Below, piece after piece: positions 8,783 through 15,970 of a stretch of 64,000 bases of DNA. Numbering within the stretch: the first letter of the stretch is position 1; each line of letters begins with the position of its first letter. The DNA comes from JAHBNG01 sp039028975 (GTDB lineage: Bacteria; Chloroflexota; Anaerolineae; Caldilineales; Caldilineaceae): the NCBI GenBank assembly GCA_039028975.1, contig JBCCHB010000009.1, positions 1-64,000 on the forward strand. The letters run 5' to 3'. The position numbers were made by a program, and so were the translations under genes. The notes under the pieces are model-generated. The model did no database searches. It saw nothing but the letters and a program-made list of their open reading frames with translations, and was not told the DNA's origin.

Positions 8783-8898
8783 GCAGGTGTGCAGGTGTGC
8801 AGGTGTGCAGGTGAGCAGCCCCCGATAACTACCTTCGGGGGTGACAAGGTTTGCAGGTGACAATCGTACTTGCCCACTTGCCCACTTGCCCACTTGCT
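8783..8898. repeat. Long hairpin with octamer-repeat arms: (GCAGGTGT)n and (ACTTGCCC)n
   Basis: Three GCAGGTGT units plus a variant (8783-8814) are followed by a small hairpin (CCCCCGATAACTACCTTCGGGGG) and then three ACTTGCCC units plus a partial one (8868-8898). The two arrays can pair with each other (AGGTGTGCAGGTG against CACTTGCCCACTT, with G-U pairs and one mismatch). The right array runs into the stop codon of the scaffold-like gene. It lies between two cell-surface genes and may end or stabilise the message. Confidence 0.7.
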
Positions 8899-11425
8899 AC
8901 CTTAAAAATGCGGGAAGGAATAGTGAGTTTGCTTGACCTCTCTCGGATGATGGATCGGTTGGAACCGAAATACCCTCAGCATTCACTGCGTATTGGGGAA
9001 CCACCATGGGGGCAGGGGAAGACGCGGCACCTGTTGCTTTTGTCAAACCCACTTTGGCTAGTAAGACAACACCGGAGAGATTGTTTGACGTGATGACGTT
9101 GAAGCGAATGCTATCTAATTCTTGACCGTCTCGATCAAACGCCAAATTACAAGCGCCAACATCGAATCCAACTGTCCCGAAATTACCGGTATTAGGAGAA
9201 CAGCTCTCCACTACCCACTGGGCTGGATCGAACCGTAAGTCGATGGTTGCGCCACTTAGCCCACTTGGAATGTTGGCATAGATAGAGGCCTCAACCGTCC
9301 CCATAATCTCATCCGGCAATGATTCCATATAGACCGAGACTTGGTCGATTGTACTTATAGGTGCACCTACCAGTATAGATTGGGCCTGTACCATAGAATT
9401 TTGCTGGGCGCTCTGTTGACCTAGTGCTGTGCAGAAGGGATTTGATTCTCCAATTATGCACTGTAAGACAAATAGTGCATCGACCAAATCACAGTTCCCA
9501 TCAGCGTTTACATCACAGGAAGGCAGATAGAGCTCATCTGATGCGAGAGGTGTAGTTGTGGTGCCTTGACGACCACCTGTGTCGTACTGGAGAATAAAGA
9601 GGGCATCCAAGGTGCCAACTGTTTCATCGCAATTTACATCGCCTTGGAGGCAGCGTTGAGTCAATTCGATGAGACCATTCTCAGTCGTCACTTGAATCAG
9701 TTCACCAGCACTGCTGCCCACTTCATTGCTGGTCAGGTTGAGGGTAGTGCTCTCAAAGTCGGTTGCATTCAAGGTCAACGTCAATGTTGCCACCTGAACA
9801 CGATCATTCTCTTGGCCTGGGCCGACTCCCTCTGCGTCTATTGCCGCTAGACGGACTCGCCCAACCTCGTCTGGATTGCAGCGCACAATATCAAACCCAC
9901 CAGCGTCTCCACAGCTCGTTACGGTTACCTTGGCCGCATCATAGGTGACCTCCAGACTGATAGCCCCAATAGTCGTTTCAGCTCCTACACCAGCTAGGAC
10001 AATCGGTACCGTAAATGGTTCTGTGGCACCAGCAGAGAGATCAACAGAGGTGTTTTCAATGTAGAGTGTCACCCCTTTCACTTCACGGGTGGATGTCGGA
10101 CTAGCTGTTATGGTTGCCGTGGGCGAAACCGTGAGCGTAGGCGTTGAAGTGCCCATCCCATCAGGCGGAGTGGACGTTGGGGTTGCTGTTTCGGTTGCTG
10201 TAGCCGTACCAGTCATAGTGGGTGAAATCGGCGTCGAGGTTGTGGTGGATTGGGCTACAGTCGGTGTTGCAGTCGGTGTTGGCGTGGCTGGGGCAAGGGA
10301 GGTCAGCGTTGGGGTGGGACTTGGCTCTGTCGTACAGGTACTGATGGTGACATCGTCTATGATATTCCACAGGGAAGGGCCACTCCCATTGTTATAGACA
10401 TTAAAGTAGAGAACGAGGCTACGACCTCGATGATTACTCAAATCGAATGAACGCAGTGTCCACGTATTGTTACCCGTTGACGGGTCTCGTTCCAATAGCT
10501 GACGTACGGTAAAGTTGGCGTTCAGCAACATGATCTCCCGATAATCACTGGCGTTGCCTTCACCACCCGTGCGCTCCCAATATTGGAGAGTTACGGACTC
10601 CGCCTCGCTGGGAATGGTAATCGATTGATAGACGGTTGAGTGAGAAAAAACATTGGGTTGTCCGGTTTGAATGCCTAACTGAACGGCTTGGGTACCACCG
10701 TGAACCAGGTTAGTCGTATAGCTGGCTGGTGCAGGGGTAGGGCCAAAGCGCCAGCCTTCGGTTGTTTCCAACTCCCCATTGATAAGCAGATTTTCACAAC
10801 CCCTTGCAGCTAGGGAATTCTCCTGGGCAATCGTCTGTGCGTCACGCCCAAATCCCGGAAAGATCGGCTCGTTTGTTTCACCATCCTGAATGGTAACCGG
10901 CGACGCACCAATCTCATTCATCTGCTGTACGAACTCGTCCGTCTGGGCTTGGGGGACGGCGTAGAGCTGGCGACTGCTATCCGTTACGAGCAATTCCCCC
11001 TGTACCCCGGCAGCCCCGACGCCGTTTAACATTGTAACCCAGTAGAACGAGGGATTGTCAGTATTGACCTGGATTTGCTCTACAGTGATGCCTGCTGCTT
11101 CGAAATAAGGACCTGTAGCTGCTGTCCCCTCAACTAAATAACGCCCATCGTGTAATCGGGCACGGACTTGCATGGACTCGGTCAGTGCAGGCATCAGTCC
11201 ACCATTGCCCAACTGAATCAGATAGAAATTCTGTGTACTTTGGTGCTGGGCTAGCACATTGATTGATAGCGGATGGGAACCTTTGAAGACGAATATTATT
11301 GGTAGCAGAGTAACAATGAGAATACCGAAGAGCATGCTCAATATCAAAGAGGGCTTGCGATTTAACTTATGATTCAACACAGTCTCCGCACTTGGAAGAA
11401 ATCGATAGATTCGTTTGATATTCAT
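8897..11425 (-). CDS. Scaffold-like secreted protein: CBM-like domain, cohesin, dockerin, cohesin
   Basis: This 842-residue protein has an N-terminal membrane segment (about 26-48), an unrecognised domain (about 60-200), a jelly-roll domain resembling carbohydrate-binding modules (about 210-365, starting ENLLINGELETTEGW), a Thr/Pro linker (366-448), a cohesin-like domain (451-588), a dockerin pair (592-665) and a second cohesin-like domain (694-822), ending LFLPAFLR. Both cohesins carry a paired Cys in the middle strands (SCGDAGGFDIVRC; SCSPNTGNFGTVGFDVGAC). Having two cohesins makes it the only protein in the locus able to act as a multi-partner scaffold, while the amine oxidase and the sugar dehydrogenase each carry one dockerin. 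Binding between them is inferred, not shown. It is the first gene of the minus-strand locus. Confidence 0.75.
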   Translation of the reverse strand: MNIKRIYRFLPSAETVLNHKLNRKPSLILSMLFGILIVTLLPIIFVFKGSHPLSINVLAQHQSTQNFYLIQLGNGGLMPALTESMQVRARLHDGRYLVEGTAATGPYFEAAGITVEQIQVNTDNPSFYWVTMLNGVGAAGVQGELLVTDSSRQLYAVPQAQTDEFVQQMNEIGASPVTIQDGETNEPIFPGFGRDAQTIAQENSLAARGCENLLINGELETTEGWRFGPTPAPASYTTNLVHGGTQAVQLGIQTGQPNVFSHSTVYQSITIPSEAESVTLQYWERTGGEGNASDYREIMLLNANFTVRQLLERDPSTGNNTWTLRSFDLSNHRGRSLVLYFNVYNNGSGPSLWNIIDDVTISTCTTEPSPTPTLTSLAPATPTPTATPTVAQSTTTSTPISPTMTGTATATETATPTSTPPDGMGTSTPTLTVSPTATITASPTSTREVKGVTLYIENTSVDLSAGATEPFTVPIVLAGVGAETTIGAISLEVTYDAAKVTVTSCGDAGGFDIVRCNPDEVGRVRLAAIDAEGVGPGQENDRVQVATLTLTLNATDFESTTLNLTSNEVGSSAGELIQVTTENGLIELTQRCLQGDVNCDETVGTLDALFILQYDTGGRQGTTTTPLASDELYLPSCDVNADGNCDLVDALFVLQCIIGESNPFCTALGQQSAQQNSMVQAQSILVGAPISTIDQVSVYMESLPDEIMGTVEASIYANIPSGLSGATIDLRFDPAQWVVESCSPNTGNFGTVGFDVGACNLAFDRDGQELDSIRFNVITSNNLSGVVLLAKVGLTKATGAASSPAPMVVPQYAVNAEGISVPTDPSSERGQANSLFLPAFLR

Positions 11426-11813
11426 AAAAACCTTTCAAAGGAAACCCATTTTCTACATTCTATGGATCGTATGGCTAGTGGGACAGGTGCGAAGAAGGTG
11501 GGCAATGAGCGAAAAGAGTGTACCATTCCCTGTACAGATGCTTCAAATTAAGTATCGATTACTTTGACATTCTGCTTAGGCAGACACTACAATTCGGTGG
11601 GTCGAACTGGGTCTGTGGGTCAATGGTACTGGCCCAGCCCTCTCAGAGTGTGATCGGTCAACTGCTGATAGGACCGTATATACCTCACCAGAAAAGTCTT
11701 GTCCCAAGTCTTGACCAATCCACTCTGGGAATTTTCCAGAAGGTAGGACAGAACTTTCTGGCCATCTATATGTGACGAGAATAGGTAACGATAACAGAGA
11801 GTGGGGAATAATT
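11426..11813. other. Divergent intergenic region holding one family-A repeat
   Basis: This stretch separates the minus-strand scaffold gene from the plus-strand dehydrogenase gene, so promoters for both should lie here. I could not pick out convincing -35/-10 pairs. The repeat at 11687-11770 occupies its right half. Confidence 0.45.
11687..11770 (+). repeat. Family-A dispersed repeat, copy 1
   Basis: ACCAGAAAAGTCTTGTCCCA opens the copy and GGACAGAACTTTCTGGCC plus ATCTATA closes it. Ends CCAGAAAAGT and ACTTTCTGG are near inverted repeats. It aligns by eye with copies at 33072, 40741, 41096, 53450 and 54531, all in the same orientation and all between genes. Confidence 0.75.
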
Positions 11814-14276
11814 ATGGTGGATCGGGCGAAAGTTGTCATTGTTGGTGCTGGAATTGTGGGTTGCAGTGCAGCCTATCACCTGGCTAAATTAGGCTGGAAG
11901 GATATTTTGGTCCTGGATAAGGGCGAACTGTATGAAAATGATGGCTCAACTTCCCATGCGCCCGGAGGTGTAGTGCCGTTGAGCCATTCCAAACTGATGA
12001 GTCAGTTTGGCTATTACACCACGAATCTACTTGGCAGCCTCAAACCGTTCTCCCCAGATCGGAATCATTATAACCCAGTAGGACAGATAGAACTGGCGAT
12101 CTCGCAAGAGAGAATGGCCGATCTGGTCCGCCTCCACGGCGATTCTAAGTCCTTTGGTATTGAGTCCCATCTGTTGACGCCCCAAGAGACCAAAGAGAAG
12201 ATGCCCCTACTCAACGAGAATGCTTTTTTGGGCGCACTCTTCATTCCAAGTGGCGCAATCGTTTCTGGCGCACAAGTCTGTGGCGCACTAGCCCGAGATG
12301 CAATGGAGACGGGTGCAGCATCCTTTATGGGAGAGACCAGCATCACCAATCTGGATGTGCAGAATGGTCGGATCGTTGCTGTCCATACGAATAACCCGGA
12401 GATGCCCCGAATAGAGTGCGAGCAGTTACTGCTTTGTGCCAACATCTGGTCTCCTGCCATTAGCGAGCAGATTAACGTACCGATTCCGCTGATGGCCTTT
12501 GAACACCAATATGTCGTAACCCAGCCACTTCCTGAACTCTCTCAATTTGATTCAACCAACAGAGACCACGAGGTCACCTTTCCCACCACCCGCGAGCTGG
12601 ACTCAACCATGTACTACCGTCAGCACTGGGGTGCTTATGGTGTTGGTAGCTACTATCATAAGCCCCATCCTGTTCACCCGCGTGACGTTAATAAGACGGC
12701 AATGCACCCATTCACCGCCGATGACTTTGCGCCAGCCTGGGAGAAAGCACAAAATCTGTTCCCCATGTTTTGTGGCGCAGAGCTAGAGCGAGCCTTTAAT
12801 GGCATGTTTGCTTTCTCTGTAGATGGCTATCCGATTATTGGGGAAACCGACGTGAAAGGGGTCTGGTCGGCCAATGCATCGTGGATTACCCATGCTGGCG
12901 GCGTTGGAAAGTCGGTTGCCGAGTGGATGGTTCATGGTGAGACAGAGTGGGATATGCGTCAGGCCCATATTCATCGCTTTGCCGGCTTTCAGACTACCCA
13001 ACATTACATTGATGTGGTTACGGCCAAAAACTATCGTGAAGTCTATGACATCATTCACCCTCGCCAGCCCATTACCGAACCACGCAATATTCGCTTCTCA
13101 CCGTTCCATCCTCGGTTGGAAGCTTTAGACGCCAGCTTTACAGCTTTCGCTGGTATCGAACTCCCCAACTGGTTTGAGTCTAACGCCCGCCTTTTAGAGA
13201 AGTATGACGAACGGATTCCTCAGCGTACTGGATGGGCGTCCCAATACTGGTCCCGTATTCAAGGGGCAGAACATCTAGCAACCCGAGAAAACGTAGCTCT
13301 CTTTGATCTAACCGGGCTATCCATTATCGAGGTTCGAGGCCCTGGTGCGCTCTCATTTGTGGATTATCTGTGTAGCAGTCGAATGGATAAACCTGTGGGT
13401 AGCGTGATCTACACGACATGGCTCACACCCAAGGGGGGCATCAAACGGGATCTGACGGTGGCACGTATTAGTTCTGACTGTTTCTGGATGTTTGTTGGCG
13501 AGGGTACGTTGCCTCAAGACATGGCTTGGGTCCGTGAGCATCTGCCCCAAAATGGTACGGTCGTTCTCCAGGACGTCTCAAATAACTATACGGCCTTAGG
13601 GCTTTGGGGGCCGAATGCCCGTAGAGTGCTGCAAAAGGTCACCATGGCAGACGTTTCAAATCAGACCTTTCCCTACTTTACCAGTCAGTGGATAGAGATT
13701 GGCGCGGCTCGAGTACTGGCCCTACGTATCTCTTATGCAGGCGAGTTAGGGTGGGAACTTCATATTCCTATGGATCAGGCGTTGCCTGTCTGGGATCTGC
13801 TTTGGGAAGCCGGCCGAGCGTTGGACATGGTTCCTGCTGGAATGGGCGCGTTTGATTCCCTACGCCTGGAAAAGGGTTATCGCCTGTGGGGTGGCGATAT
13901 CTATACTGAGTATGACCCATATGAAGCCAATATGGGGTGGACGGTTCGGTTGAAGAAGGATAACTTTATCGGTAAGGACGCTTGCTTGGTAGCCAAAGAA
14001 AGGACGCCAAAGAAAAAGCTCTGCTGCCTGACGTTGTCTGCGCCAGATGCTGTTGCCATGGGCTACGAACCAATCTTTGACAACGGTACCTGCATCGGCC
14101 ACGTAACGAGTGCCAACTATGGCTACAGTGTAGGGAAGTTTATTATCTATGGGTATTTGCCTACCTCGTATGCCGCCGAAGGAAACGCACTTGAAATTGA
14201 GTATGAAGGCAAGCGTTATGCAGCTACAGTTAGCCAGGACCCTCAGTTTGACCCAAAAATGGATCGGTTGCGCTAG
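11814..14276 (+). CDS. FAD-dependent dimethylglycine/sarcosine dehydrogenase-like protein
   Basis: In 820 residues there is an N-terminal FAD Rossmann site (VVIVGAGIVGCSAAYHL, about 6-22), a DAO oxidoreductase domain to about 370, a middle region, and a C-terminal glycine cleavage T-protein-like folate domain (about 420-810, with RISYAGELGWELHIP and FDSLRLEKGYRLWG). Known relatives oxidatively demethylate dimethylglycine, sarcosine or similar N-methyl amines and hand the one-carbon unit to tetrahydrofolate. I chose ATG 11814, preceded by GTGGGGA; an in-frame GTG at 11772 directly abuts the upstream repeat and would only add 14 residues. The stop is 15 bases before the next gene, so the two are likely co-transcribed. 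The exact substrate cannot be read from the sequence. Confidence 0.88.
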   Translation: MVDRAKVVIVGAGIVGCSAAYHLAKLGWKDILVLDKGELYENDGSTSHAPGGVVPLSHSKLMSQFGYYTTNLLGSLKPFSPDRNHYNPVGQIELAISQERMADLVRLHGDSKSFGIESHLLTPQETKEKMPLLNENAFLGALFIPSGAIVSGAQVCGALARDAMETGAASFMGETSITNLDVQNGRIVAVHTNNPEMPRIECEQLLLCANIWSPAISEQINVPIPLMAFEHQYVVTQPLPELSQFDSTNRDHEVTFPTTRELDSTMYYRQHWGAYGVGSYYHKPHPVHPRDVNKTAMHPFTADDFAPAWEKAQNLFPMFCGAELERAFNGMFAFSVDGYPIIGETDVKGVWSANASWITHAGGVGKSVAEWMVHGETEWDMRQAHIHRFAGFQTTQHYIDVVTAKNYREVYDIIHPRQPITEPRNIRFSPFHPRLEALDASFTAFAGIELPNWFESNARLLEKYDERIPQRTGWASQYWSRIQGAEHLATRENVALFDLTGLSIIEVRGPGALSFVDYLCSSRMDKPVGSVIYTTWLTPKGGIKRDLTVARISSDCFWMFVGEGTLPQDMAWVREHLPQNGTVVLQDVSNNYTALGLWGPNARRVLQKVTMADVSNQTFPYFTSQWIEIGAARVLALRISYAGELGWELHIPMDQALPVWDLLWEAGRALDMVPAGMGAFDSLRLEKGYRLWGGDIYTEYDPYEANMGWTVRLKKDNFIGKDACLVAKERTPKKKLCCLTLSAPDAVAMGYEPIFDNGTCIGHVTSANYGYSVGKFIIYGYLPTSYAAEGNALEIEYEGKRYAATVSQDPQFDPKMDRLR

Positions 14277-14291
14277 GACAACAAAAAAATT

Positions 14292-15395
14292 ATGGATATG
14301 AATAATCAACAGTCTGGCAAACTCTTTTTCTTCGCGCTGATTTTGGCGCTTCTGACCTTTACTGGTTATATGATGATCATTGGTCGATCTATTCTTCTAC
14401 CCTTGGTTGTTGCGATTGTCATCTGGCAGGTGGTTGTCGCAATGACAGAAGCAATTCATCAACGCTCAATCGGTTCATTTAAGTTGCCTTATTGGTTATC
14501 TGGTCTGCTTGTTTTTCTGGGCCTCTTTGTAATTCTGAATATCTTATTCGGCATTTTTGCTACTGAGTTCGGGGTCTTTGTTGAGAAACTGCCCGAGCAT
14601 CAGGCCAATCTGGTTGCTTTATTGGACACCTTACCCCTTGGACTTTTGCAGTTGATTCCAGCCTTTAGTACAGGCAATATTGAAGAGGGCCTCAATACAT
14701 TGCTAACGACGCTCTTTGAGGGCTTTAGTACGTACGTTACAACAGTGGCTTCTAGTTTGGCAGGGGGATTGAGCCAAGCATCGGTTGTGGTGGTCTATGT
14801 TGTCTTTTTGATGGTTGAACAAGGAACCTATTCTAAAAAGCTGATGGCTATGTTCCCTAGTGATGAGCAGCGCAACGATGCGGCTGGAATTCTCAAATCT
14901 GTTGGGGACAATATTACAGACTATGTGGGCATTAAGACGTGGATCAGCTTTCTGTTGGGTGTTGCAGTCTTTATCGTTCTTTGGCTCTTACGTGTTGACC
15001 ACGCCACGGTTTGGGCGATTCTAAGCTTCTTGCTCAACTATATTCCTTTCATCGGCCCCATTATCGCCATCATCTTTCCCTTCCTCACAGCCATCCTCAG
15101 CTCAACTGATTGGACGTGGATTATTGGGGTAACTGTGGCTGTCACGTTGATTCAGTTCATTTTTGGCTATATGATAGAGCCGCGAATGATGGGCAATCGG
15201 CTGGGCGTCAGCCCCCTGGTGGTTCTCATTTCTCTCTCCATCTTTGGTGGAATATGGGGATTGACTGGTATGTTTCTCTCTGTGCCACTGACGGTGATTC
15301 TGATCATCGTCTTTGGCCACTTTCAAAGCACCCGTTGGCTTGCGATTCTACTTTCTGAGACGGGGGAGATTCCTGAGGTGGATCATATGCACTAG
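14292..15395 (+). CDS. AI-2E family membrane transport protein
   Basis: This 367-residue integral membrane protein has the typical AI-2E family (PerM/TqsA/YdiK) layout: paired N-terminal helices (about 13-55), a helix and large middle segment, and a C-terminal block with ILSFLLNYIPFIGPIIAIIFPF and PRMMGNRLGVSPLVVLISL, which is the family's most conserved region. Members export small molecules or act in Na+(Li+)/H+ exchange; the name does not prove autoinducer transport. It follows the dehydrogenase by 15 bases. The start could also be Met3. A convergent region with a two-way terminator lies downstream. Confidence 0.9.
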   Translation: MDMNNQQSGKLFFFALILALLTFTGYMMIIGRSILLPLVVAIVIWQVVVAMTEAIHQRSIGSFKLPYWLSGLLVFLGLFVILNILFGIFATEFGVFVEKLPEHQANLVALLDTLPLGLLQLIPAFSTGNIEEGLNTLLTTLFEGFSTYVTTVASSLAGGLSQASVVVVYVVFLMVEQGTYSKKLMAMFPSDEQRNDAAGILKSVGDNITDYVGIKTWISFLLGVAVFIVLWLLRVDHATVWAILSFLLNYIPFIGPIIAIIFPFLTAILSSTDWTWIIGVTVAVTLIQFIFGYMIEPRMMGNRLGVSPLVVLISLSIFGGIWGLTGMFLSVPLTVILIIVFGHFQSTRWLAILLSETGEIPEVDHMH

Positions 15396-15830
15396 TGCTT
15401 TCTCGAGTCTTAAAATTCGGATTCTCACAGAGGGAATCAACCGAACATTTAAAGTTGACGATGCACTAGGGAAAGGAGCACTAGGTTCTGGTGACATTTT
15501 TCAAAACCAGCCAATCCAGCCCAAAAAACGGACTCGGCAGGTGCCATTTCCGCAGGAGGTAAGCGGAAATCCATCGTTCAACGACTTTATGGATGCCCGA
15601 AGGCAGTAGTGTTCGATAAGTTCTGATGGCTTAACTGTAGGCGCTGTTTTCAACTGCGCCAGAGTGGCCCCCCTCATTTTCAAGAGAAGAGACGGGATTT
15701 CCCATGCTTGTGCGGCTGCAAGCTTGCCCTCAGGAAACTGGGGTTCGCACCTACGATGGGTCGTTTCTAAAGTGGCAAAACATACAAAACATACAATACA
15801 GTGTTTAGGCTCGTTGAGCCGATAAAAGAA
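15396..15830. other. Convergent intergenic stretch with a REP-like hairpin
   Basis: No convincing gene is seen. ATTTCCGC (15546-15553) and GCGGAAAT (15563-15570) form a perfect 8-bp stem whose loop reads AGGAGGTAA. The surrounding text resembles the common bacterial intergenic palindrome family with GCGGGAAT arms, so I read it as repeat DNA and not as a riboregulator. Confidence 0.4.
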
Positions 15831-15864
15831 AGAGAGGTGGTGCGCACGCACCACCTCTCTTTTT
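15831..15864. terminator. Bidirectional intrinsic terminator between convergent genes
   Basis: AGAGAGGTGGTGCG (15831-15844) and CGCACCACCTCTCT (15847-15860) form a perfect 14-bp stem with a 2-base loop. TTTT follows on the plus strand and a T-rich run (from AAAAGAA upstream) on the minus strand. It fits termination of the AI-2E gene from the left and of the surface-protein gene from the right. Confidence 0.85.
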
Positions 15865-15884
15865 GGGTAGTCAAAACTACCGTT

Positions 15885-15969
15885 TATACTCAGCTCCGTT
15901 TCAAAGGCAGAGTTTGCTCCCTCCTAGCGAGGCAACCGAAGCTCCGATTTTGATAGCGACCGCAGTATC
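15885..15969. repeat. Family-B imperfect palindrome, copy 1
   Basis: It opens TATACTCAGCTCCGTTTCAAA and closes GATTTTGATAGCGACCGCAGTAT. The left end matches the copies at 25704, 34043, 54408 and 54680; the right end is roughly the reverse complement of the left. It ends one base before the stop codon of the surface-protein gene. Confidence 0.75.
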
Positions 15970-15970
15970 G

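Noticed and set aside
8783..8898. CRISPR array
   Set aside because: Units are contiguous octamers without spacers, and no cas gene is present.
10089..10397. 102-codon plus-strand frame rich in Val and Gly opposite the scaffold-like gene
   Set aside because: It is the antisense reading of the Thr/Pro linker; its low complexity mirrors the linker codons.
14292..15395. Autoinducer-2 exporter as a proven function
   Set aside because: The family name is historical; members transport different substrates, and there is no quorum-sensing gene nearby.
15546..15570. Hairpin with AGGAGGT in its loop, as if a riboregulator exposing a ribosome site
   Set aside because: No suitable start codon follows, and the arms belong to a very common intergenic palindrome type with GCGGAAAT-like ends. 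It lies between convergent genes.
15501..15854. 117-codon minus-strand frame between convergent genes
   Set aside because: It runs through a terminator hairpin and a repeat-like palindrome and has no protein-like pattern that I recognise; judged to be repeat DNA.
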